From Sarcomyxa edulis (taxonomy: Eukaryota; Basidiomycota; Agaricomycetes; Agaricales; Mycenaceae): DNA of 64,000 bases. The first letter of the stretch is position 1; each line of letters opens with the position of its first letter. Where the stretch lies: positions 1,984,001 to 2,048,000 of the forward strand of contig QUOL01000005.1 in NCBI GenBank assembly GCA_009761415.1. Direction: 5' to 3'. A model generated the notes under the pieces. The model was not told the DNA's origin, searched no databases, and saw nothing but the letters and a program-made list of their open reading frames with translations. Below, in pieces: positions 11,540 to 23,484 of this stretch. A program made the position numbers and the translations under genes.

Positions 11540-13365
11540 ATGTCTCACAAGCAAGGCTGTTTTCAGAACATCTGCGACATCCTGTTCACAGATCCTGTTG
11601 AAGGGAGAGAGACGGTTGTCACTTTGGCGAGAACATGCCGGACATTCCAGGACCCCGCCTTAGACGTTCTATGGCGTACATTACCGTCATTGGCTGCTCT
11701 CGTTCAGATCATGCCGTCCGATGCATGGGAAATCAAGTCTCAAGCGCGACAGGTGGACTACTCGGTGTCGATCCTGGTACGTGTGCTCTCCTAGAGTTCT
11801 CCGTGCTAACATCGACGTTGATTCGGGGTCTGGTCTGAACATGGTTGGATAGTGCATAACACGAGCGTTGACGCCCGTGGACTGGGCTCGATGCTCTCAT
11901 TATACCTCTCGCATACAGCGCCTGGGCTGTCTTAGATATCCGTTTTACACTCCTTCAAACTATTATCGTCGCTTCCCAATAGATGAACTGGAAATCGACT
12001 CAAACGTTTTCCACGCGCTCAGTCACACAGATCTGACATTTCCTGGACTTCTGGAACTGGAATGGGCGAAGCCGCTCGGGGTCTTTCCGTGCGTTGCCTT
12101 CTTCCTCGGACCATCGGTGACGACTCTGGAAATCACGGTTCCGGAAAACTGCCCCGATGATACCATACAGTCACTCGCTCGTGCCATCCACATCTCATCT
12201 CCTGCTCTGCAGGACTTACGAATCCGGAGATACGAAGGTTTAGCTACCCCGAGACCATGTGAGGCCATATCAAAGCTAGTGCAGCAACTAGGTCACCTTC
12301 GGATTCTCCAATGCGACTATATATTGTCGAACGAGACCATTCGCTGTCTGGCTATATCCCCGCAAATCGAGCAACTTCATCTTGCAAATTCTGCCGACAA
12401 CATTACTCACTTTATGGCAGTAGATCAAACCTCTTTCCGTTCCGTTCAGCATTTCACGCTGCAAAGCCGTCGCCTAGTCTTCTGTACGCAATTGTTGAAA
12501 TCCATGGGGATATCAAACCAGATAACATCTCTTGATGTTTATCTCACAGGACCAGAACCTCCTCGCGAATACGAACTACGCCAATTCTTCCAGACGCTGG
12601 CGGATCATTGCTCCACGGATCTTTTCGATTCCGTGCATATATTCAACTCAGAAGCGGCTGTCCCTCCTAAAAAAGTCTGGGAATCGAACTACTATGTTGT
12701 CACACTTGCTACAATCCAACCTTTACTGTCGTTCAGGAGACTAGAGGGCCTGGACATCAATCTCGAGTGCCCCTTCGACCTAGATAACGTGGCATTGCAC
12801 CTGATTACTGTGGCTTGGCCACGCATGCGGCAGCTACATCTCAGTCAAGGAGAGTGGGGAAGACCGTTGAAAATCACGTTGGACGGTCTTGTTCCCCTGG
12901 TCCAATTATGCCCCAAATTGGACAGCCTGAAACTGTGCTTGAATGCTGTGACCACGAATCCACGTCCTATTCGACTGCCGGATGATTGGGTTTCGAATAC
13001 GAATGTAACGTACATGGATCTGGGCACCTCGACTTTCGAGAACTCTGGCCACGTTGTGGCATTCTTGTCTGACCTCTTCCCAAACCTGGAGGCTATCAGC
13101 GGATGGGAACGGGGGGAATATGGAAACGTAGAGTCTAACAAGTGGATGGATAGATGGGAGGATGTAGTAATGAGACTTAGAAAAGCTGCACGTATACGGA
13201 ACGCTAGTATCGCCTGGAGGAACGAAAGGATGGTGAGTTCAGCCCAAAGTTCGTACCCTATTCTATAGACTCATCTTGTGCTAGGGGTTTGACTGTTTTG
13301 TTGTCGGCACGGAGGCGATTTGTGCTCTTCCTTCACCAAAAACCAGGAAGACTCGGAAACTATAA
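11540..13365 (+). CDS. F-box protein with leucine-rich-repeat-like C-terminus
   Basis: Three exons, 11540-11776, 11853-13232 and 13285-13365, giving about 565 aa. The N-terminus carries the F-box form typical of Agaricomycetes: an I-x-x-I-L-F helix, LARTCRTFQDPALDVLWRTL and a LPS...W segment at residues 1-60. The rest alternates leucine-rich segments (LTFPGLLELEW, SPALQDLRIRRYEGL, LRQFFQTLADHC, MRQLHLSQGEW, LFPNLEAISGWERGEYG), resembling irregular LRRs that would bind a substrate. F-box proteins recruit targets to SCF ubiquitin ligases. Such genes are greatly expanded in mushroom-forming fungi and targets are mostly unknown. The last intron (gtgagt...tgctag) is my inference; without it the frame reads on to a stop at 13268. 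Confidence 0.75.
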
Positions 13366-13638
13366 GGATTCATGTAGAAGCCAACACCGAACATGATTTC
13401 GAGAATTCGTGATGTACTTGAGATATGGTGATAGAAACAACCTACTTATATACCAAATTATACAAGTCCAAGAAATGAGAGAGGAGGAGTAAAGGAGTAG
13501 CTATAGCTAAGACTCTGAGAGGACCACCGGCTCGAATTGGGCTAGAAGGTGTTGTTGCTGTTATTTTCGGCCATTGATAACTTCGAACTCCGACTCTTCC
13601 GTCTAAAATTCAACTTCCAAAGTCAGAAACTCTGCGAT

Positions 13639-14718
13639 ATGGCACACAAGTACATCATTGGTGCGTCTCGTTCTAGAAGTATAGTACTCGAAAGCTGATC
13701 ATCGTGAAATCCTCATCAGAACACATGGAGGAAGATGAAGAGAGCACGAATGCCGTACCACCATGGGTTGAACTTGAGTATGCGGTTTGTCTGCAGAAAC
13801 AATTGACAGTAATCAGGCATCCAACTCACGCGACTACATCTCTGTTCTTGTTCAGCATATGCGTATTCTAGCTGGACCGGACTCCGAAGTCCATTTCACA
13901 CACCTCTCAAAAGCATCTGCCGCGTCTCTACCAATTGTTCTGGGAAAATCTAATGATCAAAGTTTGGCTAAAGCCGCGTGTCACACGACTGGAGTCCTCG
14001 ATCTTGTCAAATCATCCCAAGGCTCTTCTTTGGAAAAGGTCTGCCTTCTCGACCCGAAGGCCGAGCTACCGCTGTCTCCAGAAGACGGCGACGGTCGTTT
14101 CGAGTGGTTCCTATTCGGCGTCAGTCATTACAGCCCTCTTGATTCATCCTGTTGTTGATTTTTGACAGTACTTTGTCGTATAGGGTATACTTGGTGAGTT
14201 TATATTGATTTCTTCAATAGGTTCTGTCAAAACCTGATATAATTCAAGGCGATGATCCTCCTCGAGATAGGACGGCGGAACTTAGAGTTCTAGGATTCCC
14301 CACTCGGCATCTGGGACCGATCCAAATGACAACCGATACAGCGCTTGGTGTTACGAAGATAGTCGTTGAAGACAAAGGTACGATAAAAACCATTTATTTT
14401 GAGGTGAAGTTACGCCACTGACTTATATTTTTCGACCGTCAGTTCCATTGGACAAAATTCCCTACATCGTAAGATTTGTAAATGTTTCTGCGATCATCTC
14501 TCCAATTATCTTCGTATTTGCAGGATCATCCAACCATCACCTTCAATCCAAAAGAGAGTGTCGAGATGCCATTCAGTCAGTAATCGATTCTCTTGGCATG
14601 ACATGATCGTAATAGGAAGGTCTTTCCAGGATACATAGCCAACGGCCTTGAACCGCGGCTACCTCCAGGGATGCGAGAGCTTCTCTATGAAGACCTGAAC
14701 AAGGGATTCGATTTTTGA
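13639..14718 (+). CDS. SFM1: SPOUT-type protein arginine N-methyltransferase SFM1
   Basis: Eight exons: 13639-13660, 13720-13784, 13856-14119, 14184-14193, 14249-14377, 14443-14468, 14524-14575, 14630-14718; 218 aa. Diagnostic SFM1/DUF431 motifs are present in order: KYIIEHMEED and VPPWVELEYAHM at the N-terminus, VCLLDPKAELPLSPEDGDG, FEWFLFGGILGDDPPRDRT (the knotted SAM-binding region), LRVLGFPTRHLGPIQMTTDT, DKVPLDKIPYIDHPTI and EMPFRYIANG. In Saccharomyces, Sfm1 methylates an arginine of ribosomal protein uS3. Exon 4 is only 10 nt (GGT ATA CTT G) yet encodes the invariant G-I-L-G of the knot, so it is needed. Length matches the family. Confidence 0.93.
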
Positions 14719-15890
14719 TCGGATGCCATACCTGCAAAGGATTCAATGGGATCGCGCAATTGTAAGTAACAGTCATTTCAATTCATGAGACTCGGAGCTT
14801 GGTAAGATATCAAGTGTAGAGGTCAAGTAGAGGTCGACTGTTCGGTGCCGTCGTGCACTGCAGCGTCCGAAGTGCAAGACAGAGAGTGACCAATATGGAT
14901 TTGCGCCGTGATTATTGATCTTGATTATTAATCTAGATATCCAGCTCGGGAGTCCACGGGGTCCACAGCTCAACTTGTACGTCCTCGACGCGTCCATGCA
15001 AAATTTGGCTTTGGATATGTTGCCACATGACGTGCTTTATATCGAATCTTTCTTGTCTTTTCGCTCAGATGCGTGCAAATCATACCTCTTTTCGAGCCTT
15101 CGGACCATTGATATTGACCATTACAATACCAACCTTGAGCGCCTTCTCGTTAATGCGACTCGACTGCGCGATAATCATGCTTTACCATCTCCTCAGCCGT
15201 TCCTAGCTAACTTCTTGACCCTTCCTATCTTGACGCGGTATGCAGCACCATATCTCTTAAAATACCTGATACCATGAGCTCGCATTCTACAAATCTGGCG
15301 CGGCGGATACTTCGAGGTACTTCGTCTCCCTCACATTGATATGACAGTGATATGACAGTTACTCAAGAAAAATCTTACAGGCGCTCTACAGAATTGCACG
15401 CATGATGTACACCTTGTGCCCTTGCTTCATGCACTGGCATCTAGACTGCTCACAACTTGTGAGTGATGGCGAGCACCATCCGTATGCTCAGCTAGATCTT
15501 CACCACGTATGCAGCTGAAGGATTTACACTGTGTCTCATCAAATTAGCTACTTAAGGAGACGTATCTATAATTCAATTTGTGACTGCTGAGCGCTGAGTG
15601 CTGAGACCCCGAACACTGCAAGCTATACCAAACTGAACATAATAATTGCCGCTGTTGTCCCCAACTTGCTCTCGAACATTGCAGACACCATCAGAACATG
15701 CGTTTCTCTCAAACCAAATCATAGCAATTCCTATCTTGTTCTCGATCAAGAACTACGACGTACAACTTGTCCAGGCTGATACCTCGTGAATCTCGCGTTG
15801 TACACCTCCTGACCTCGGGCACGCCTTGGGCTCAGCTAACTACTCAACTCACTTCTCTTTACGCTCAGATCATATATATCACATCCCACT
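14719..15890. other. Intergenic region with an unexplained open frame
   Basis: The only long frame is 14915-15277 (+), ending ...ILTRYAAPYLLKYLIP, with no recognised domain. It may be a decayed fragment. The right part (15450-15890) is an AT/CT-rich promoter for ATG1 with a TCATATATATCACATC leader just before the start codon. Nothing else recognised. Confidence 0.4.
14915..15277 (+). other. Unassigned open frame, 120 aa
   Basis: The frame begins MILIINLDIQLGSPRGPQLN and ends ILTRYAAPYLLKYLIP. Leucine-rich stretches (LSFRSDACKSYLFSSLRTID, NLERLLVNATRLRDN) give it a helical look, but there is no recognised domain, no neighbouring exon and no clear promoter. It could be a fragment of a decayed gene or a chance frame. 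Confidence 0.2.
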
Positions 15891-18800
15891 ATGCCTACTA
15901 CGGCCCCTACGACTAGACGTACTGCAAGCTCGAGTGCAGCCACTAGTTTTGCTTCAAATAGAGATGTAGAGGACGAGGCATTGCGACCTTACATCGTTGT
16001 AGGAGATATTGGCAAGGGAAGCTTTGCAACTGTCTACAAGGGGTACCACGAAGTGAGTCGGTGTTGAACACATGCTAGGCTTGTTAGACTAAAGCATCGT
16101 AGGAAACTCACAAACAAGTCGCCATCAAGACCGTCAGACGAGATAAACTCTCGGCTAAATTGTTCGATAATCTGCAAAGTGAAATAGAGATCCTCAAGTC
16201 TCTTTCGCATCGACATATCACCAAGCTCATCGATATCGTTGTAAGGTCCTTTGGTAGTATTACTTAGTTCACGCTAATCAATTACATCGCGTAGCGAGCG
16301 GAACACAACATATACCTGATTATCGAGTTTTGTGCGGGCGGAGACCTCACCAATTATATCAAGAAACGCGGCCGTGTCGAAGGTCTCGAATATATACCCT
16401 CACCTGGTGCTGCACCCCAATACTATCCCCATCCACGAACAGGCGGGTTGGACGAAATCGTAGTCCGAAGTTTCCTCAGGCAACTAGGTATGTATTCCCA
16501 GATTATCTCTATGAAACTGTTCTCAACCGCGTAGCCCGCGCTCTCAAATTTCTACGGCTTCGGAACCTCATCCACCGAGATATCAAACCTCAAGTAAGTG
16601 GAACTGGCTGACTTCGTTATCGCTAACTTCATAGTATGATGCTCCTCAGAATCTCCTGCTCAACCCAGCTTCACCGGAGGAATTAGCTAGAGGTCATCCA
16701 TTAGGTGTCCCGATTCTGAAAGTGGCCGATTTCGGTTTCGCCCGCTCATTACCCAATGCCATGATGGCGGAAACGCTATGCGGATCTCCGTGCGTTCATA
16801 GTATATCTGCATGCGTTATAACGCTGAAACACTCACTCCAGACTTTACATGGCCCCTGAAATCCTACACTACGAGAAATATGACGCCAAAGCTGATCTTT
16901 GGTCCGTTGGCGCCGTTCTTTACGAGATGGCGGTCGGGAAACCACCTTTTCGCGCACAGAATCACATCGAGTTACTCAAGAAGATAGAACAGTCCAAAGG
17001 GATCAGATTTCCAGATGAAGAACCTCAAACAAGTTCGCGTCCGGTTCGTAGCGGTGCTGGTGGGGGCGAGGATTTTCCCGTTCCTCCCGACATCAAAGAA
17101 CTCATACGAGCACTACTGAAGCGAAAACCAGTCGAGCGTGCCAGCTTTGAAGATTTCTTTAGCAGTCTTGCCCTTGCAAAATCCAAATTTCCGAGGCCGC
17201 ATACGTCGCCTTCACATTCTCCTGAGCAATCTTCGATGGTGAACGAAGACGATCAGAAACCTTGGGATGGACGTCCAGTGATTCCTGATCGCCACCGTGT
17301 GATACCTCCTGAGGTTCTTGACCCCAAAGCTATGATGCCCCCAAGTAAATTCCATTTCAGGAACAAGGATGGCAGAGATGGTACTGCTATGGTGGTAGAT
17401 ACCCCCTCGCCTCGTAGCAGGTAAGCGAAATCTCAGATATTCTCCTTTCATGATTCTAGAGATCATTCTATCCCTAGTTCGACCTCTTCGCGAGACAAAG
17501 CGTTCGCACCACCCGAGATGATCCGCCGGGCTTCCGCTGGCTCGAGACCACCAGAGTATAGACAGGCTCCTAGACCGCTGTCGACTGAGGGCTCTATAAT
17601 CCCAGGCGAAACTGAAGAGGATGGTATGCTTCGCCGCGAGTATGTCTTAGTCGGCGACACGCAAGCTGTCGAGTTCAATCGTGCCGTTGATGGTAAGCAT
17701 CTCAAAATCAAATGCAATTCCGATGCTCAAGCTTTAACTTTAGAAATAAGCGTTGCGCGTCGTCGTCCCCTACAAGATCGCAAGATGCCTCCGACGCCGT
17801 CAGTAGATGAATTTCCCTCTTCAAATTACCCTGTAGCATTTCCTACGAATACCACTTTCCCTCCACCTCCTCATCCGAACGCTCCTTCACTATCTTCTTC
17901 TCCTTCTAGTGTCGCATCACGTGCTGCATCTAACGCTCTCAATCGAGCTATCAGCATCGCTTCGAAGAAATTGTTTGGAACCAATCACAAACGGTCCTCG
18001 AAATCGCTAGATTATGACTACAGCGCGTCTTCATCACCACGTCGGCAGCAGATCATTGCGCTGGACGGTGATGGGGAGCGAGATCCTGTGGAGGATGAAC
18101 TTCTGGCTGCACTAGAAGACCTCGCGCAGAAGACGGATGTGCTAACACACTGGGCTGATGAGATGTACGAATATGTCAAAGCCGTTCCGCAGAGTGAGTG
18201 ATACTACATGTCTTACTTCGATTTTCCGACTATACTGACCTGCTGCCTTTAATCAGAGCCTCTTCCCGATCCGACGAAGTTTACTCCACGTGAAGGCGAA
18301 GCACAGAGACATGCCAAACGAAGACAGAATGCAGACGTGGAGGCGGAGATCACCGCTGTTACATGCGTGGCCGTGTACATGTTGCTCATGTCATTCTCCC
18401 AAAAGGGCATTAACAAACTGAGGAATCACCAAGAGCACATGAAAATGCGTTATCCAGATGGTGATTTCATAGTGAGCGAAGGATTCGATGATGGTTCGTT
18501 ATGCTCTCGTACCCCTCTATCTGGCCGTTTTCTAACTCTCTAGTAGCACTGTCTTGGTTCAAGGATCAGTTCATCAAATGTAACGATCGGGCAGCTCTGG
18601 TCAAAACATGGCTTCCCGCTCAATACGACGGTCCTAAAACTTGGCTCGACCAGCTTGTTTATGATCGGGCGCTGATGCTGGTTCGTATTAGTTGTTCGAT
18701 AATTTGCTTTCAGCTTTATAATAACGTCTCGCTATTTCCAGAGTAGGACGGCGGCTCGCAAAGAATTGCTAGATCAAGCTTCGAGTCCTGATGAGTGCGG

Positions 18801-19144
18801 GAAGTTATACGAAGAGTCGCTCTGGTGCCTCTATGCTCTTCAGGATGATTTGCTGCAAACAGGAAATCCGTTCATGGACGAAGACCGCGAGACTATTGCC
18901 ACATGTAAGTTGGTCCATATCCTTGATGACAACCATATTTATGTTTTTACCTTGATTAGGGATCAAGCGGACGAAACTTCGTCTTGTTAGATGCAACGCG
19001 CGTATGGGGATGAACGATCGTGACCGCCTGAACGACGCTCGTGCAGACCAAAATCTTGCGGACGTAGCCAGGATCCCCGCACCCTGGGATGCGAAACCTT
19101 TGGACCAACAACAAATCACACCACCCTCACCGCAACAGCCATGA
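15891..19144 (+). CDS. ATG1: Autophagy-initiating serine/threonine kinase ATG1
   Basis: Eleven exons: 15891-16052, 16103-16240, 16295-16487, 16535-16593, 16650-16789, 16842-17420, 17478-18193, 18257-18493, 18544-18680, 18742-18904, 18960-19144; 902 aa. The kinase domain (about residues 30-340) shows [19 protein letters not shown] (ATP-anchoring Lys), [43 protein letters not shown] and [13 protein letters not shown], with the ATG1-specific insertion [13 protein letters not shown] before DFG. A Ser/Pro-rich middle follows. The C-terminal tandem MIT region (from about 660) contains [20 protein letters not shown] and helices that bind ATG13 in yeast. The kinase starts autophagosome formation at the pre-autophagosomal site. 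Exon 9 has a tandem acceptor (TAGTAG), so one Val is optional. Length fits the family. Confidence 0.95.
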
Positions 19145-20284
19145 CCACCAATTTTTTAGCCCATTCGATTCCCTTTATCTTGATACCTATCTACATGTCC
19201 GGATTTTTTTTTCGTTTGACTTTGGGTCTATCTTCTATCCATTATCCCTTCATCATCATTTCCATGGACAAGTAACTAGTCTGTACTGCATGTCGTTATA
19301 CTTTCTTCTCTGTTTTTTCTCTCTCATTTCTTCTCTCTCAACATTGTACTTATGAGGATTTATTCCTGCAGGTTTCTGTATGTTTTAGCCAAGTTTTAGC
19401 TGGCTGTAGTATTGTGCTACGTACATGTACACTATATTGCATGCATGTACTAGTAATTAGTAAATCGTAATCGTAACTACTGGTTCACAATATGCGATCA
19501 CTGGCTTGAAAATGCACATATTTCGAATGCTCAAGGACTTGAAGTTGGATGAGCGGGGCAATGCCGCTCGTCAATTTAGACTCCGACACAACTCCGATGG
19601 GCCGCAAGAGGCCGCAAGTTGTCCAAGTCTCTTCTCTTTTTTGAAGTGTTCTTTCTCATTTCTTATGTCCACTGTCCTTCCTATGCCGACTTGGCCGATT
19701 ACATTGGACTCGGAGGACGTATAGATATCTATCATCTCAATTGCGCGCGCTGGTCGAGGCAGTACCTATTCGTCATCTACCGCGATCTATCAACGTCGTT
19801 TGCGATACGGCTACTACGGTATAGGAGGTACTGTAGCTTGGCTCGCACACCCTTGTCGTTTGAGACATATGGAAATGGTCAAATCTGGCCTGATACTGGC
19901 CTGACAGAATGGTAATCCAGTATGTGTCCTGTTCTATATGCATTTGTCGCATCATTCTTCTGGTAGAATTCCCATACCGCTGGCGCACCTCTGGACAAAC
20001 TATCTTGTCCACGTGCGTGGTCTATAGAAGGAACCCCATAATCAAGATAACAACAAGATGAAGACAAGAATCGTGTATCCTGTGCACTCGATGGCGCTCC
20101 CTCTCGCGGAACAATCACTCAGGCTGGTTGCTAGGACCATCCCTTTGCTATCCACATACAATGGCGCTGTTTCACATAAGACCCCTCAAAAACCTGTCAA
20201 ACTGAATCCCGTCCCACATTTCTCTTACCTCAGGTAGACTCGGATCCTCGGAGAACTCGAACTCTAACCTTTTTCGCAACTTCC
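19145..20284. other. Intergenic region
   Basis: T-rich 3' flank of ATG1, then mixed sequence. The frame 19619-19915 begins with a hydrophobic run but shows no start context, splice pattern or motif. No gene supported. Confidence 0.45.
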
Positions 20285-21454
20285 ATGGACATTCACGGAC
20301 ATCTATCTCGACGATTACCGGCACTGGGCCACTCGAAAGAGCTCTTAGGTCCACCGGTCAGCAGACTGTTTCACACCAATTTCTCCGGATCCAGGGTGAT
20401 ACCACATTCTCGTGTCCATTCGAATTCGGGTTCTCACTCCTGCTGTGCCATGTTCGCACGGCTGTTATCGCATGTGACGTTCAGACGCCACGTACATACT
20501 GATAATCATTCTAATAGTAAAGTACATTCAGTGCCTTCTTTCACCGAATCTTACAATCACCCCTTCCCTTCACTCGCTCACCAAGCGAAGCCCTATACCA
20601 AGTTTGCTCGACGACGCAAGCGTCCTCCCGCTGATTTATCGGTCAAAAGACAGCGGCCAATGGGTAATAGTGACGAGGATGTGCATGGGGGCAGAATCTT
20701 CTCTGTGCGTCGGAAACCAGTATTGAAACGTCCTTCCACTCCAGTCAGACCCAGCGACACGCCCACTTTCACTCCTTCATTCATGGTGGTCAGCGGAAAT
20801 GACAGGAGAGCTTTTTCGATAAGGCGCAAGCCGGTTCCCAGAGGCTCTCCTCGTCCAAGTCCTAGGAACTCCATCGCTATATCTACGCCTCGAACTTTAA
20901 CCCATTTTTCTCCGCCGCCCATTCCTCCTCTCCCACCTTTACCCCCAGGCTGCACCACATCAACTCTCACAACTCCCCCTCCACGTCCTCCTAAGAGTCC
21001 CCTTCGTGCTCAAAAAAAGGCACCCGAGCCATCTCCAAATCGAATAACAGGGAAATCCATCAGCTCCCTGACTAGTTGGATGCTTAAATATGATATGCAC
21101 GACACACCACTCTTCCCATCTTCTCCACCAGCTCTTAGCAGACCATCGCTGCGGAGGAAAGGAGGTCGAAGAACTATACGCACGCCGAGCGTCGCAGCGT
21201 ATTTTGCTGACGGAACCACATTCTTCTATCCGCCGTCTACGCTAGACTGCGGTTCCGATTCGGATTCCACTCCATCGCCTTTATCCAGTAATAGTACTGG
21301 CACTTCTACACCGCCTTCCCCTGTCACTAGTATGCTCAAGGAAGACGCACGTACGAAACATCTCGACTGCAGAATAGTCAATGATGATGGTAGGCCCGAT
21401 AGTGGTTGTTCGTTCTATACTGCGGTGACACATATCAGTGGTGGTCAATCGTAA
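20285..21454 (+). CDS. Hypothetical proline/serine-rich disordered protein
   Basis: A single open frame of 389 aa, starting MDIHGHLSRRLPALGH. It is rich in Ser, Pro, Thr and Arg, with basic stretches (FARRRKRPPADLSVKRQRP), two copies of an RRKPV core (FSVRRKPVLKRPSTP and FSIRRKPVPRGSPRP), and a proline run (PPPIPPLPPLPPG). Most of it should be unstructured. The two RRKPV units look like an internal duplication and could be phosphorylation or binding sites. No domain is recognised. The length and absence of stops in a proline-coding frame support a real gene, but high C+T content can create such frames by chance. Confidence 0.5.
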   Translation: MDIHGHLSRRLPALGHSKELLGPPVSRLFHTNFSGSRVIPHSRVHSNSGSHSCCAMFARLLSHVTFRRHVHTDNHSNSKVHSVPSFTESYNHPFPSLAHQAKPYTKFARRRKRPPADLSVKRQRPMGNSDEDVHGGRIFSVRRKPVLKRPSTPVRPSDTPTFTPSFMVVSGNDRRAFSIRRKPVPRGSPRPSPRNSIAISTPRTLTHFSPPPIPPLPPLPPGCTTSTLTTPPPRPPKSPLRAQKKAPEPSPNRITGKSISSLTSWMLKYDMHDTPLFPSSPPALSRPSLRRKGGRRTIRTPSVAAYFADGTTFFYPPSTLDCGSDSDSTPSPLSSNSTGTSTPPSPVTSMLKEDARTKHLDCRIVNDDGRPDSGCSFYTAVTHISGGQS

Positions 21455-21729
21455 ATAGTATGGCGCTCATTCTCATTCTCCTTATCTCAAGCTTGCGATC
21501 CTATCTTCGACCGTAGCGTATCTAACTTCGTTCGACTTCTGACCGTTCATATCTTCTCTAGCTATCTCGAAACGCAATACCTAGCACGGTGTATGTATTT
21601 GTATCTTATATTTATAGAATATTGAATGTGTTCTGGCGGCGACCATCGATCGAGGGGTCAGGAATCATTAATCATTAATCATGCCTCCTCTAGGCCTCTG
21701 TCCTTCTTTACCGTCATGACCCTCACCAA

Positions 21730-23099
21730 ATGAGCTACGAGAACTCTCCCTATGTCGACACTAGCTGTTATGTGAGCTCGATATACCTTACTTTGCCATG
21801 AACCTCTTGACAATCAGCAGAACATCGGTACAAACTCTTCGGCTTCTCCTGCGCTGAGCTACGAACTCGCTCCTTGGGGTAAAGCCATAGTGGGAACAGG
21901 CGGTTATGTGAGCCCCTCATCTATGGATTTCCCTGGTCCTCTCAATCTCACCATCAATAGGCCACCGTGTTCAAAGCCACTGAATCAGGGACAGAGAAGG
22001 CGGTGGCCATCAAGAAATCGCGTGTCTCTAAAAAAGTCAAACGACCCATCCTCCGTCATGAAAGTCGTATACTCCAGCTTTTGCAGGGTCATTCCGCTAT
22101 TCCGGCTGTTTATGGATATGGACAACTGGACCATTTTGAGTATCTGGCCATAGAGCTTCTAGGGCCCAGCATAGGAGAGCAGCAAAAGTCTGGCGCTGGT
22201 GTGATGGTGAAGACTGTCATCCGGATTGTGGATCAAGTGCGTAGGCTATAATAGCGAATTAACAGTCCACTTAGCTCGCAGGTCTAAAGCACATCCATTC
22301 GCTCGGCATCGTACATCGCGACATGAAGCCCGATCACCTCCTTTGTGCACTTGATGATTCCGACTCGACCATCAAATTATTGACTTTGGCATCTCTAAGC
22401 GTTTTTCATGTGGTCAGCCTAGCAGATACGACCCATTCAAGGATCGCGAAGTCATTGTTGGATCTCTTTACTGGGCGAGCCTGAATTCGCATATCGGTAT
22501 AGGTCAGTGTGAATGCCCCTTCAGATTTAATTGTCTTACTCATTCCTCACACAGATCATTCTCCCCGCGACGATATGGAATCATTAGCCTACATCGCTCT
22601 CTGCCTTCTCCGCGGAGGCCTGCCTTGGAAATCTTGTCCGGAGTCGGTGAACGATTTGCAAGCTCAAGAAATCACCCGACTGATGAAAATGACTAACACA
22701 GGGGAAAAGCTCTCTGAAGGCTTTCCCAAAGAGTTCGGCACCCTGCTTACCTACAGCCGCTCCCTGAATTTCAGTCAATTTCCTGACCATGAATCGCTCC
22801 GACACTTGCTTTCTACTCTGGCCGCGAACAATGGTGGATTATCTAGCGGACCGCTCGATTGGACACCTTGCTACCCGGAGACTCCTGACGAAGATGCGCC
22901 TATCGTCGATTTTCTCGATGATTCAGACCTTACTTGTGACACATTCAATCTCGGGCGAAACAGCTATTGGGAGATGGATCTCGACCAATGGGATAATCAT
23001 CTCGGGGAGAGAGATAAGGAGTTGACTTTGCTCGTAGAACAGGAAGTTTACCTCGATAGTTGTACTCCTATTATTGTGCAGGTGCACAGAAAAGAATGA
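21730..23099 (+). pseudogene. Casein-kinase-1-like protein kinase with an apparent 1-nt frameshift
   Basis: Five exons fit: 21730-21771, 21818-21907, 21961-22236, 22275-22502 and 22555-23099. CK1-type motifs: VGTGGYATVFKATE, VAIKKS, LQGHSAIPAVYGYGQ, YLAIELLGPSI, GLKHIHSLGIVHRDMKPDHL, then IDFGISKRF, DREVIVGSLYWASLNSHIG, and SPRDDMESLAYIALCLLRGG. Between HRDMKP and DFG the phase jumps. The frame reads ...DSTIKL and would continue into nonsense; DFG appears only in the next frame, starting near 22377. Exon 4 is 228 nt where phase demands 229, so one base is missing at about 22374-22380 (AAATTATTG). No intron that keeps DFG explains it. This is either a sequencing error in an A/T run or a recent inactivation. 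The other exons look intact. Confidence 0.75.
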
Positions 23100-23484
23100 A
23101 TGTCCCGCTAGTTTCGGTTGTTCGTTCCTCATCCTATCATAGTCTTTGTCTGCGCGCCTACATAACATCGGATAAATGAGATCATGTCGGACTATCACAG
23201 TACGTGCATGCTGATTCGAGATAGTTTGCAGGTGGCGCGTCCAAACTTGTACTCTGAGAATTACAGCGCTCGACACAGGGTAACAGTGATCCGAGGTTTA
23301 TATATAAAAGCAGAGAAAATAAGGAAATAAATGGTTTCAGCAGAAAACACTAATACAAATACAGCAGGAAGGCTGGAGCAACAACACCAGTTCAGCACAA
23401 AAACATTCAAAACTGCGAAGAAAAGATACAACCAATGAAAGGTACAGTGGGTGTGGTTCTGGCATCGACTACTGAGTAACTGGT
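23100..23484. other. Convergent 3' region between CK1-like gene and kinase A
   Basis: 3' flanks of two convergent genes. Contains a purine-rich AT segment (23290-23440). No coding content recognised. Confidence 0.5.

Noticed and set aside
22335..22395. Possible intron (gtgcac...ctctaag) explaining the CK1 frameshift
   Set aside because: It would delete the DFG motif, and its donor and acceptor are weak; a single-base deletion is simpler.
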